A DNA stretch of 64,000 nt from Mortierella sp. BCC40632. Taxonomy: Eukaryota > Mortierellomycota > Mortierellomycetes > Mortierellales > Mortierellaceae. Location: contig WAEK01000014.1 in assembly GCA_011634665.1 (NCBI GenBank), positions 478,501-542,500 of the forward strand, read 5' to 3'. A model generated the notes under the pieces. It was given only the letters and a program-made list of their open reading frames with translations. It did not search any database and was not told where the DNA came from. Of this stretch, positions 14,061 through 26,008 are shown piece after piece (position 1 is the stretch's first letter; each line of letters opens with the position of its first letter). The position numbers and the translations under genes are program-made.

Positions 14061-15000
14061 TCAGTACCCTTGCAAATGGTCAACATCGCGCTCCAAAACC
14101 TTGGGCTCGCAGGCCTGGCGATCAAACACGATGCAATTGAAAGATCCGAACGTATCATCGTTGAAGTAAATCAATGTGCATAGGGAGCTCATTTTCGGCC
14201 ACGATTGCCGCTGCTTTGTCCCGAGTGACGGTGTACGCGCGAGGAACTGCAAGCATAAACGCCAAGCCAACACAGACTTGACAATGGCACGGACATCCGA
14301 TTAAAAAAATACGGCCTGAGGTTGATGGTCGCCTTTCAAGGATGGTCCTTTCCGTAGTAAATGCAGAAAGGGCATATCTATCAACCCCATCAAATCCATA
14401 CTCCCTGGCCTGATCAAAGATGTAGCGTACTCGGATCACAGCCTACTCAAAAGCATTAGCATAAAACAGCTAGATGCGACGCGGAACGAGGCCCCAACCA
14501 CATCCATCCCTTGCTCTTAGGCAGTCATGGTTTAAATTCATAGTCGTAACTTTTGAATTCACCCATTAAAATACGACCGATCGAGTCGACAGGTGGTTTC
14601 ACTTGATCTTGTGAAGCTCTTCTACACTGTCAAGTTCATCATTAGGACACCTTGAGCATGTGCGATCAAACAAATGAATACGCCATCCAGGACGGATTAA
14701 TAGCTGCATCCAGATTAATAATCGGCTCAACCCCCACTTTTGGATAAACAGCTGAACCCGGCCCAAAGCGATCCCAGCCGGTTCGATGTTACACTTAATC
14801 ACTCACAGCAATCTCGGGCATATGGGATAAAATAATAGGACTGTAGCCGGTGGCAGGACCTTCGAGACCTGAAGACAAAACACGATAACAAAAAGGGATT
14901 GATCCTTGGGAGTACTGTAGTTCCTTCGGTCATATGTGCAGGGAATAAACCTCTCTCAGATTGGCCGCACTATAGTGCTTTGGAATCAGTTGATCCTTTC
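14061..15000 (-). pseudogene. Decayed minus-strand gene, possible P-loop/Crinkler-like
   Basis: Several minus-strand segments look coding but are separated by stops. One (about 14439-14156) reads FDQAREYGFDGVD, then TERTILERR and RIFLIGCPCHC, where a P-loop (GCPGxGKS) would be expected. A second (about 14170-14061) contains FGSFNCIVFDRQACEPKV. A third (about 14680-14600) contains FDRTCSRCPNDELDSVEE. The order and spacing recall Crinkler-type P-loop NTPase genes that are common in Mucoromycota, but the Walker A lysine/serine is not visible and no continuous exon chain could be built. I regard it as a broken gene copy; the family name is a guess. Confidence 0.3.
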
Positions 15001-16991
15001 CTTGCTAGAGTCCTTCTCCTCGAAAGAATGCTCCGTTCGATCGACCAAACTCAATCTGATCCCCATTTCTTTTAAATAACTAAGAAGGAAGGTGATCCAA
15101 GTCCAATTAGGCGAGGTCAGCCTTAACTCCTGGGTCACGCAAGCCTTGAGCACATTGACCAGGGGAGGCTAGACCAAGGTTGAGGTATCAAGGTTGAAGT
15201 GAGGACACTGCCTTCAGTTCTAACACACCCTGTCAGTTCTGTCAGGGACAAAACAGGGGCAGGAAGGGACGAGAGACGAGTTTTATTGCGGACTGACTGT
15301 TCTTAGATACTATGAGGTTTATGCTCATACATCCTGAACGCGCCATTTTCGAGAAGTATCATCAAATGATATCTTCTTGAATTCAAAGTTAATTTGGGAG
15401 CTCAGGTAGTGGATAACAGTTGGTGATACCGTGTCTTTGTAGGTCGGCTGTCGTCATGGGTCTCGCGCGGCCTTTGCGATCCCATTAAACGCTTGGGTCC
15501 GTACTTGAAGACAAGTCTTTCATCCGTCTAGCCTCCCGATTCACGAAGCGACTTTTGAGCTACTTTTACATTTGATAGTGCTCGGCTTTCGATGTTCTGT
15601 GTTGGTTGCACAGGATCGAGCCTGGAGCGTCGGGATTGTTCAAGGAAGTATCCTGCTCCAGCAAGTCTAGAGTTGATTTCCTCTTCCTGCTTGTCCATGG
15701 CGATCCTAGTCCTGACTCCATCCCCCAAAAAAAAAAAAAAAAAAAAAAAATCAGTTGAAAATAGAAAAGGACATTGCTTTCCATTCACAATTTCGCATTC
15801 TTCCTGTCAGCTGCGATTGGTGATCTAGCCCTGCGCACCACGGTCAAACGAAAGAGCTGGAAGGATCATTTCGGATTGGACAGAGGCTCAGAAATTCTTG
15901 ACGTTGTGGCTGTTGAGCAAGGGCAACATGGGGAATAGAAGCAACGAGTTGGTCAAGGCGCGATGCAGTGCACACTTCTCTCTTTCTCTCATTCTCTCCT
16001 CATCGCGGAACTGTTTGATCTCTCTCTATCTCTATCTCTCTCTCTGGACTATTTGATCCCATTCTTCACTGGATTGTTTGAATTCGATCGGTTCGCGTGT
16101 GTCTTCATCGGGCTCTTCATCGTGAAGAAGGTCCTCCTCTTCTGTCTTTGTTTTTTCTCACTCATCGACTACACTCACTCTGGTATCCTGTTTTCTTATT
16201 TTTTTTTTTTTTTTTTTGCAGATATTTCTCTCAGGTACACCAGCATCCTCATGGTGCTGCGTTTTTCTTGAACCAAAAGGATCTCTATCTCTATCAGAGG
16301 TGCACATCTGCCCAAAGCCCATATTTCATTTACGATGCAAAAATGATATGGATCATCCTTAGCCTGTCTGCATCGGTGTTTCTCATCATCGCCAGAGATA
16401 ATCATACCCTAGATGATGAGAACACGGCAGGAAAGCAAAAGTTTGGGTCCCAAAGTGACCCCACTTTCAAACGTGGCGTCCGACCTCCCCTTCTAGAACG
16501 ACGTCCATTGAGTGTCTTTTGGCCTCGCTAGCAGAATGGATGTTGACAGAGGTCTGACCTCTGTCCGTTTCCAGAAGGCCGTCTAAAGGGTGTGTAGCTC
16601 CTGGTGTTGCATTCCTCCTGCAGCAGGAAGTGGCAATACCAAACGGGTACGTATTCCTCTACCACACACATCGGCCCAAACCCTCTATGAAGGCGCTACC
16701 AGCCGCAAAGGATATGCCACGCTTCGCTCGTTGTTCATCATCCTGCTTTTCCCCCCTACCGTTGAGGTGTGGCTATCTGGCTCGTACGTGACTTGGGTTT
16801 AGTGACCACCAGGCAGGGTACTGGTCGTTCAGATGAGAGGCAATTTTTTGAATCCATCCAATATTCTACAAATTACCCATTTAAAAATGTAGCCGTTTTT
16901 GCCACACTCCAGCCCCTTCAATACGTCGTTGTTGCAGAATAGAAGGCTCTGACAAAGTCAGGTTCGAAATATCATATTTCTAGAAATCCCC
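15001..16991. other. Unassigned stretch with isolated coding-like fragments
   Basis: No complete gene could be built. A minus-strand fragment near 15440-15330 (YKDTVSPTVIHYLSS, then FKKISFDDTSRKWRV) looks coding but is bounded by stops. On plus, 16219-16531 is an open frame preceded by a T-run plus CAG acceptor (tttgcag). It contains one hydrophobic stretch (MIWIILSLSASVFLIIA) followed by a charged tail and a stop, which could be the last exon of a small membrane protein. Neither is recognised. Homopolymers lie at about 15725-15750 (A) and 16200-16217 (T). Confidence 0.35.
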
Positions 16992-19068
16992 ATGTCCGAC
17001 GAATTCGAGGATCGTTTCAAGGAAACGCTCAGGGCTCCCGTACCTCCTACTCCTGCGAATTTCTCAATGCAGTTCGCGTATACCAGCAAGCAAGAAGCTG
17101 GCAGTATGTACTGTCGGATACTTCAGCGCGCACTAAGGTCAGGCGACACCAAGAGCAAAGGAGAGAAGATGAAGGCATTGTGGGAAGACCAGAAGCATCG
17201 CTGTGCATTTGACAGTTATTGGAGAATGAGACCAGACAATGTTAAGAAATCTATGGAGACAATTGATGTAAGTGCTGCCTTAATTCATCATTTCAAAGAC
17301 ACTGTACTTTCCGAGCTAACAGCCGCCTTTTCCCTTTTTTATTGTGTAGTCGTCACTCGCTGTCCAGACACGCACGGTGGTTGCCGGAATGATAGGCGGG
17401 GTTGCAAAGGCGGTGGGACAATCTGTAGTTTCAATGAATGGTGAGTAAACGTGTAGGACTGAGTGAACAGTTTGCTTCGTTGGGACATTTTCATTGTCAC
17501 GAACCTAACAATCGATACAGTCTCGCCTCCAGTGCCACAGCAGGTGAACTTTCGTGATTCTGTTTCCTCAACTAAGACAGGAGTGACAGAAACTACGGAT
17601 TCTACTTCGTCTTATATTTACCAATCTGAACAGGACTCAGACTCGGAGGATGACAGCAAACGACAACGCAAAAGACTTCGGAAAGAGCCAGGTCGCTGGG
17701 ATGGATCAGGATCTTTTGATCTAACAGTCAACGGAAAGTGGATTCATGATGGGAATGATATGACTTCGCTACTCTTGGGGTATGCTGAGCTGTACCTTGA
17801 GGTCGGAGCAGAATGTCCAGATCGTCCAGCCAAAGTGTAAGTGAAGCAATAACTAATCTCTTGTTCGATGCAAGCCCACAATGACAAGTACTAATGCCAC
17901 CTTTCAGTGCTATGAATCGCATCTTTTTCTTGGAATCAAACTCGACTCTAGAAGCTCATCTAAGCACCACAGGAAGGTTCCTTTTCGCTCCCACTCCCTC
18001 ATCTTGCGGTACAAGATGTGGTGGATATCTATGATATCAGTACTGCGTTTCGAGAGAAAAACTCGACGCTGACCCAGGGTTACATATTTTCTGAATGGGC
18101 AAAAGATCGACCTCCATCGAACCTGCTACGGCGACTCGTAACCAATTATGCTCAAATTGAAGCATTGTGGGCCAGACCCGATAATCAAAACGAGGACACC
18201 AACATGCATAACTATTTCATGCCGATCTTCAATTGTCTCCAGCATCCAGGATTCGCACGACACCTGTAAGTGTGATATGAATCGAATTTATTCCCTTGGC
18301 TTGAACAGACTTAAACTGACTAATTCTTCTATATTTATATATATATTAGTACAAGTACCTTTGAACCAAGTTTGATAAGATCCCAGGCGTTCGATCCAAC
18401 TAATCTCGGAATCAAGTCAGACTTACACCTAGTCACCAAAGGCGCCCATGTGTTTGTTTGTGAGGGTAAGAAGCCTGCGGTTAACTCAAAATTCGATTTC
18501 GAGAAGATCGCATTGGAAATGAAGGACTCTGTCGACGATGCTATCACAAACGGAAAACGGCTCGAGAGAATGTTCGGATGCCAAGTGAAAGGTAATGCCG
18601 AGTTCGATCTTTCCACCTCTGCATGGCAAAAAAAAAAAAAAGAAAGAAAGAAAGAAAGAAAGAAAGAAGGAAGGAAAGTTAATCATTTCAGCTGACGGTT
18701 CTTGACACCACTACATTAGGTGACCAAGGAGAGCTTTTCAGTATGGATCTTCAAGCCGAGTCTATTTACCTGATGCGGTCCATTGGATCTTTTGTGCGAC
18801 CAAAGAACCACACCGATATGCTCCATGTCCTCCTCACAAACTTGCCAATCTTGGAGTGGCTTTCGGTAAGAATTTGCCAAGTGCGAACAATGAGCCCTTT
18901 TTTTTTTTTTTTTTTTTTTGGCACTTAACCGAAAATATCATCCTAAATTTTCCTCTATTTTATTTATGTATTTAGCAAGAGCTTCAGATATCCTTCAATA
19001 CACTTGACAAAGATGCTCACGACCTAAAAGCTTGGATTCGGCCCTCGCTCGAGCTGCCTCGCTGTTAG
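16992..19068 (+). pseudogene. Uncharacterised seven-exon gene with one-base frame break; possible PD-(D/E)XK-like core
   Basis: The exons are 16992-17267, 17350-17440, 17521-17836, 17908-18265, 18350-18591, 18720-18865 and 18976-19068, all GT-AG with compatible phases. The only flaw is one extra base in exon 4. The reading frame before the T4 run at 17982-17985 hits a stop within about 60 bases, whereas removing one T would keep the frame to 18265 and through three more exons (about 506 residues). The N-terminal third is hydrophilic with an acidic/basic stretch (EQDSDSEDDSKRQRKRLRK). In the corrected numbering D371 (SDLHLV), E385 and K387 (VFVCEGKKP) form D-x13-E-x-K, the spacing of restriction-endonuclease-fold nucleases. 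I do not recognise the family. The break may be real decay or an assembly error; the rest of the exon chain is intact. Confidence 0.7.
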
Positions 19069-20284
19069 AGTCTTCAGTCGGTCTCCCAGAGGTGACATAT
19101 ACACCCTTTGTGATGATGCGTCCCTTAACCAAAAAAAAAAAAAAAAAAAAAGGCCCAAACCTGCACTCTATGACAACAATCAGCCATCTCAATATCGCAC
19201 GATCCTACCATAATCAAGGCAAAAATAAAGCCAATCCCCCTTGTTGCAATTGGCACGCTGAGTCGTATAAAAATATCCTTGTTGATTACTTTCTGTAAGT
19301 CTTTGCTTCGCCATTTCTATCATAACATTTATTCAGTCAAGAGTTGCTGACATAGAGGGCCGTCTGCCATGGTTGCGCACCTCGTCAAGGGGAACACCAT
19401 GATGACGCGGGAACCTACTCATTGCTCTTTGGTGGTGGGGAGTGGGGGGCAAAAAACATGGAGTTGATGAGCCGAGCTGAAGAGTTGAGTTGAGTTGGCG
19501 AGCTGGGGCTCGTGAGTAGAGTCAATGAATTGAGTAGAGGTCTTCAGAATAACTAAGGATTTGTTATCATTATCGATTATCCTGTGGGAGAAGCCATTGC
19601 GCACCAAAGCTCGTATCCTTGCATGAGGCCTTCCCAAGGAATCATGCAAATGTTGCGATGGAGCTTTGGTATATCCAGAGTGTTTGTTAGGTTCCCCCCT
19701 CCCTCAATTCCTGGGAACTGTGAAAATGCCAGCGTATTTCCTTCAATGTAGTGGTACTGTGCGACTTGAAAGGGGTGATTAAGCTTTTTGTAATCTCCAT
19801 GAGCATAAAGCTCTCCGTATTTGCTAGGATAGAGGCTCGAGATTTTCTGTCTTGTTGGCAGAAATTGCGGTTAATGACACTATTGCGGTATAAATTCTAA
19901 GAAGATCTAATCTCTGTCAGTATCCTTTGATCCTTTTCTTATGTGTATGCTCTCTACATCTGGAATGGTAACTGACTTTCGAATGGAGACTGTGGAGGGT
20001 TCTAAAATTGCTCATAACAAGTAGTTCGTATGGGGGAGGATACAATACACGAGCTATAGGAGACGTGGAATATATTAGTTTATGCTTCAATATGGGGAAT
20101 AGGCGAAGTCGACAGGCTCATCTCTGAGATAGGTCCACATAATCCATGCATCTTGAGTCTGGAAGAAAACTTGTTTTACTGGATACATCGTCAAGTGTAA
20201 TAAGACACGGTCAGTGCAAGAATATCGAGGTGAGACTCTGGGGGCAACGGAGACAGGTATGGAAACAAGAATGGTGAAAATGAG
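19069..20284. other. Unassigned, probably transposon-derived
   Basis: No gene is supported. A 21-22-base A run lies near 19131-19152. The part next to the Ty3/gypsy remnant (about 19700-20284) is where its integrase region would lie, but I cannot recognise integrase motifs on the minus strand. Confidence 0.4.
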
Positions 20285-20866
20285 CTCATATGGGCTATTT
20301 TTTCCTTGCAGAGCGCTGATGTTTTTTAAACCATTCTCTAATGTCCTGATCGGTCGTGTATACTTTTCTACATGCTTTTGTTATAGATTGCCCGACAATT
20401 GGCTTTAGCTCGACGCTTGCTGCAATCTGGTAGTCTGGTCTCTGTCAGAGGGCATCTAGTTAGACATTGAGGTGTCCTTTTCGATACTGAATATTGAATT
20501 TGAGCCCAATCCACCTTTCCACTCATCTAAATTTTTGGAACCCGGACTTTTCTTAGTGTCCAGATATTTCAGAGACAGGTGGTCCGTGATGAGCAAAAAG
20601 GGCTCTGTTCTTAGATAAAGGTATACTCATTTCTTTTGTAGTACATGGATAATAGCGAGCTGTTCCTTTTCATGGACTGGGTAATTCATCTCTGGGGCCG
20701 ACAGTTTTTGGGACTCAAAATGCGACCGACCTACCATTTTGCATTACTACTCCAGCGACTGCAAATCCTGATTCATCTGCGTGTACGTCAATAGGAAGAT
20801 CTGGATCGAAAATCGCAAGGAAATATGTTTGCGTTAGCATCTTCTTCAGCTTCTTGAATGCCCAAC
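20285..20866 (-). mobile_element. Ty3/gypsy retrotransposon remnant (RNase H and linker)
   Basis: The minus strand reads as the RNase H domain of a Ty3/gypsy pol. It shows WAFKKLKKML, then FDPDLPIDVHADESGFAVAG, SQKLSAPEMNYPVHEKEQLA, LLITDHLSLKYLDTK, WIGLKFNIQYRKG and a degenerate DAL-RRPDYQ connection. The copy is dead. The frame shifts by one base at the A4 run 20717-20720, a Trp codon after the HEKEQLA block has become TGA (20629-20627), and further stops lie in the DAL region. Reverse transcriptase and integrase are not recognisable on either side, and no LTRs were seen. Confidence 0.85.
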
Positions 20867-21165
20867 GATGTTTCTTCCGTCATTGGAACACATATAAAAC
20901 GACAGTCCGTCAGCTTTGTTCATTGCCTCTTCTCGTGGTGCTCGTCCGTCCACATGCCTGATTGAAGCCACTTCAAAATCAATAATGCAGACTGTTTCGT
21001 CCTTGTCAGAAAGAAACCCAAAGGAACAGAAAGGGTCTATTCAAGACGATTTGTGGGTCAGGGCGAGCGCGGGTGAGATCTGCAGGAAGGGCGTCTTGTG
21101 TAACGTCAAGTCAATGAGATCAGTACCTGAGGGAGCGACAGGCGGACTAAACAGTTGAATAATAA

Positions 21166-21441
21166 TCAGGAAAAAACCTGGTTCTTTGTTTTATGAGGGG
21201 AGATGGCCCTTTCGGTCCCATCCCCGTTTACTGCGTTACACCATCCATGCTCTCTTCTTCCGTCATAGAGGAGGTTAACGATGTTAGGAACTTTGAATGT
21301 TTCTGGATCGTGTTTATGTTCTGTCATCCATCGTTTGAATCGACGTTGTATTGACCTGAGATGTTTTCCGGATGCTGAAGTGGTCCATGCATTAAAAATA
21401 ACCTCGATGCATTTCTCTAAGAGACCTTCCTGGAGGAACAT
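21166..21441 (-). mobile_element. Possible tyrosine-recombinase (DIRS/Crypton-like) N-terminal fragment
   Basis: This 91-codon minus-strand frame has the look of a phage-integrase-type core-binding (SAM-like) domain: VIFNAWTTSASGKHLRSIQ, then FKRWMTEHKHDPETFKVPN and a following IVNLLYDGRREHGW. DIRS and Crypton recombinases begin this way. The catalytic Arg/His/Tyr region is absent and the flanks are full of stops, so it is at best a fragment. It lies 300 bases from the Ty3 remnant, in what appears to be a small transposon graveyard. Confidence 0.4.
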
Positions 21442-22165
21442 TAAGCTAACAAGATGGGCTGTGGCGAGAGAGATGGAATGAAAGACAGATCAGTCGGGGC
21501 CACCCCGATGTACTTTTGGAATGTGTAGCGTCAGCCAATGAGGGACAGACCTGCAACCCTCTAATAAGGTTCCTTGCGTCCATTGAGGTATCAGTTCCTG
21601 AGTAGAGAGAAAGAGAGATAGACTGCTTTTGTTCCCGCCTTTCTTTCCTGTTCCTGTTATAGACAATCCGTGAATAGGCTTAGTGGCCAATCCAGTTTGA
21701 TACTAGTGTGCTTGCTTCAAGATGTCTATTCTCACTAGATAAACCGGGGTGCCCTTGTCATCCCGCATCGCTGGTATCCTCGGCAACTCTGGTCAGCCCC
21801 CCTCCCCTCCCCTTTTTTTTTTTTAGTTGAGACAATACAGACAATACAAAGACAAAGAACAACATGAATACTAAAAAGACATACTGTTCTACAAATATGA
21901 TACTAATGGCCTCCATGGTATCCTTTGACCATCCAAATCCCTTTCTCAAAGTCCAGATATCGAGCTTAATTCGCAAGGAGCATTAAAGAAAAAGTAAAGG
22001 AAAAAGAAGAAAAAAAAAAAAGAAAAAGAAAAAGAAAAAAAAGAAAAGAATGACTCCTCACTATGCTTAGTCCCTATATCTACAGTAATCCGGTGTGAAT
22101 ATATTTCCCCCCCTCTTTCCCCACTAAAAACTACCACCATAATCTCTCCGTTCGCAGTCCAAAGG
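21442..22165. other. Spacer and 3' flank of the phosphate transporter gene
   Basis: No gene is supported. Coding-like debris near 21490-21690 (minus) may extend the recombinase fragment. A T-run (about 21812-21824) and an A-rich tract (about 21985-22050) precede the transporter's stop codon; its polyadenylation site should be here. Confidence 0.45.
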
Positions 22166-25100
22166 TTACCACCCCAAGACTCCCATGAGCACATATCCAA
22201 GCGTGACAATAGTCAAGCAAGCCACCACACTCGATGGCACACCGACCTTCAGGAAATCTCCCGTGTTCAGATACTGTTGGCCAACTTCGTCCTCCATCAT
22301 GATGGCATTCATGTTCGGAAATCCGGAAACGGGCAATCCCATTGCTCCTGAGCACATCAATGCCGAAGCCTAGAAATAGTATGACGACAAAAAAAAAAAC
22401 GATATGGCGGGGGAAATGGTTAGTAGATAGGACGATTAAACACCCATCAAGGTCAAGACTCTTGTCCATCCGTAATACACTATCCTTTCTCTCCTTCAAA
22501 CAAGAAAGAAAACCTACCATGACGAGCAAGCGTGGGTGGGGGTCTGGCAAGGTGGATCCGACTTGGGCAACAATTGGAAGAATAATCAAGGCACCAACTG
22601 TGTGCGAGATAAACGTCGCAATCACCAACACCAACAACGAAAAGACGCAACACACCTCAAAGGCGCTCATACCCTCCACAAACTTTTGAACCTGCATTGC
22701 AATCATGTGCAACAATCCTGACGACTCGACCGCCTTGCCCAAAGCAATACCTCCCATGGCCAGGATAATCACCGTCCACAAAAAGTTGTTAAAGTCTTCC
22801 TTGGTCAAGATACCCGTGCCAAAGAACGCCAGCAATGGGATAATCGCAATCAAACCCATGTCGCCAAAGAGCCACTCCAATCTATGCTCAAAGCACCAGA
22901 GGAGAATGGTCACCAGAGTGACACCACAGACAAAGACTTGCGTGCCAGTGATGGGGTCCTTGGTCGAACGGATCGTGCTAATCGTCGGAGTATTGCTCGA
23001 GGGTCGGTACACCCAGAGCAACAAGGCCCAGATCGCCAGATCACAAACCAAACAGATTGGCAACGCGACAAAGAACCACTCGAGCCAGCTTGGGTTGGGG
23101 CTCATATACTCGATCGCAATGATATTCTGGGGCGAACTAATCGGCGAGGCCATGCCTCCGACATTCGAAGCCAATGCGATGCCAAGGATCAGGCATTTGG
23201 AGAAGGATGATCCTGGAGGGAGCGTGCGGAGGATCGGCTATCGAGACACAAGGAGTACATGTTGTCTTATGCATCAGTACAAGCTTTGCCCCCTTTGTCT
23301 TTGTACGACCAACACAGTGGATCGTGCATTCAGATCAAACAACATTGAAAAAAAGAAAGAAGGAAAAAAAGACAGTTACCTGGATCAGAGAGAAGCAGAG
23401 AACTGGAGCAGCCACATTGCTGATCCACATACTAGCAATGGTAGCGACAAGCATGTTTGCCAGGAGAACAGCACCAGGTCGTGTTCCAGCACGAGAAAGG
23501 ACGACGGTGGCCATGGCCTTGGCAATGTGAAACTTGCTCATGGCAGCAGCGACTGAAAACCCGCCGAGGAGCAACATGATCACAGGCGAGAACATGAGCG
23601 AAAAGATCTTCTTGGCGGCAGAATGGGCGTCCAGTCTTGAATGTTCTTCGTCATCCGAACGCATGACGCGCAACATCACCACCAGGAGCGGGACCAATAA
23701 CGAGGTGACAAAGAGTGGCATGGCCTATAAGGTTAAGTGACTGGTCAGTCTTGGATCTGGGGACAGAGATGAAGGTTCTTCATTTTGTGCCCTGTGTCGT
23801 ACAGAAACAGTACAGGCCCATCATCCCATCCCATCCTCACGATAGGAAAAAGTAGAAAGCCTCCGAATACATTGGACACATATCTCTTCCCACGATAGAA
23901 AGAAGGAAAGAGAAAGAAGAAAAAAAAAAAAAAAAAAGCTTACCTCTGTGGCCCAAAGAAGCGATGCGAAAATCAAGATCGCAAAGCAGTTGCCTTGCTC
24001 TGGACTTTCAAAGAGATCCACGGAGAGCAAGGCCAAAAAGACAATGCAGCAGAAACTCATCACCACAAAATTGCGTGTCAGGAACGCAGGTAATTGGATC
24101 GAAAAGCAGGGGGTCGACCACACCGTTGGACCTTCCTTCGATGGCGACGATGGTCGGACACCGACGGCCTGGCTCTTGCGTTCAAGTCCAATCATGTCTC
24201 TCCAGATCGTATTCCGCTCCCAGACCATATGTTCTTTGAGGTGCATCCTGAGCGATCGTTTTGCAACCTCAATGACGCCATCGGCAAAAATCTTTGCATA
24301 GATGGCTGTGACCCGGTCGATCTGTCCCTGAAGCTTGGCAGTTGTATCTTGTTTAAATGGGTAGGCCTGGAGGACAACCTGGTTCATGTAGCCCTTCTTG
24401 GTGTTGTTGTCCGAGATCTTGTCATACTTTTTCAGGATCTTTGAGAATCCGGTGCAGTTGAGTTTGACATACGATTGGAGTTCAGAGAGGTTGACAAACA
24501 TCTCGATGCAGTTGTGGCGGTACCGCATCCGGTCGTGCTCCATCTCGGGATCGAACCAAAGGCTCTTCATATCATCATCGTCGTCGTCGTCGTCGCGCTC
24601 GTGTTCACGGTGTCGATCATAAAAGGCAACGGGCTCTCCAGCGGTAGTCTCAGCTTCAGTTATCTCTGCAGACGAGGACCCAGCTCCGGCTTGTTCGATT
24701 GGGACGGGTCCTGGTTGAGGAGTATGGCCGTTGCCATCTCCGTTCTGTGTAGCCTCTGGGGCGGGATTAGGCGAGTCGGATGTTATCTGGTCCATGACCT
24801 CATCATAGCGCCAGGTTCCTGAGGATCGTCCAAGGGTCGAACCTCGACTGGCACGACTGTTATTCCGGGTCCTGGTCCTTCGCAAAGTGCCACCACCTGG
24901 ATTGTCACTGATGCCGGCATTGGAGAGTCGGCCTTGGATGACAGGATCCACATGCTCGACATATTCGACATCGGCGGCAAGGGCTTCGACCTCGGCATAC
25001 AGCTCGCGTTCTTTCTTGTAGTAAAATGAAACAATCTTTTCCAACTCCTTGTCGAGTGCAGGAAGGAAAAGATTGTTGGCACGCACCTTGGCATTGGCAA

Positions 25101-25475
25101 GGACGTTGTTGGGGATCAAGCTCGTGCGCTCATTGGGCTCTGCAGATCCGGCCTCTGCATCGCGCGAGGCTCCAGCAGCAACGAGATCCTTCTCGACCTG
25201 ATAAATTATCTTTTTCAGGTTGGAGTAGCTGGTTGGGGTCAGGGGTGAGAGTGCAAGTTGGCATGTTTGTTTGGGGAGGGGGTTGGATAACAACAGGACA
25301 CAAAGTTTAGTTGGGCCGTGGCAGTGAAAAAAAAAAAAAAAAAAAAAAGGGCTTGAGAGCGATACGACAGTGGATTGGTGAGTGAGAGAGGATGACAACA
25401 TGAGAGGCCTTACGCAATATAATAGTCGGCCCATTCGGGCACGACATTGAACTGCAACTGGTGCGAGAACTTCAT
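22166..25475 (-). CDS. PHO91: SPX-domain low-affinity phosphate transporter (Pho87/Pho90/Pho91 type)
   Basis: Five exons (25475-25414, 25228-23944, 23724-23380, 23237-22518, 22369-22166) total 2616 bases and encode 871 residues, close to yeast Pho91 (about 890). The SPX domain starts at the very N-terminus (MKFSHQLQFNVVPEWADYYI, YSNLKKIIYQVEKD). After a long acidic/Ser-rich insertion with an eight-Asp run it resumes with residues 284-291 KILKKYDK, the lysine-rich helix that binds inositol pyrophosphates. From about residue 415 a DASS/CitMHS permease follows, with roughly a dozen hydrophobic segments and motifs such as WISNVAAPV, ASNVGGMASPISSPQN and SGFPNMNAIMMEDE. It would import phosphate, or export it from the vacuole, under SPX control. 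Pho87/90 versus Pho91 cannot be decided here, so the symbol is provisional. Introns 1 and 2 carry T-runs in the sense strand. Confidence 0.9.
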
Positions 25476-25971
25476 GGCCTCGCGATCCGGATGGGGGAAG
25501 GAGTGAAGGAGAGAGAGGAGAAGGGGAGGAGCAAGAGAGGAGAATGAGCAAGAGTGGGTGGAATAACAAATGAATGAAGACGAAGGAGAGAGAAGGGAAT
25601 GATAATAAATGAGAGAAAAAAAAAAAATAAAAAAAGAGACAGTCGTGGAGATGAGCAGCCAACAAGAGTTGGCGAGATCCGCTGATAAGGCAAGAAGAAG
25701 GTCAGACAGCGGCCAAGCAAGTGGAGAGAAGAGAAATGAGGGGGACACACAAAACGGATTCGGAGATCTGCTCGAGTGACCAAAAAGACTGGAGAAGAAG
25801 GGGGGTGGTGGTTGGTGGGTGGGTGGGTGGGTGGGAGGAGGACGGAGAAGGGGACCGCACCCGCCACTGCAGAACTTTTTAGCTCCTGTGTGTTCATCAA
25901 GAGAGGGTTTCGGAGGTAATGCTCGTTTCCCTTCTTTTGCTGCACAACCTGGACAACCAGCATGCTGCACA

Positions 25972-26008
<37 letters not shown>

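Noticed and set aside
23821..25665. A 614-codon continuous minus-strand frame
   Set aside because: It reads through both introns of the SPX transporter gene; the spliced model (start at 25475, exon 2 ending at 23944) fits the family and phases.
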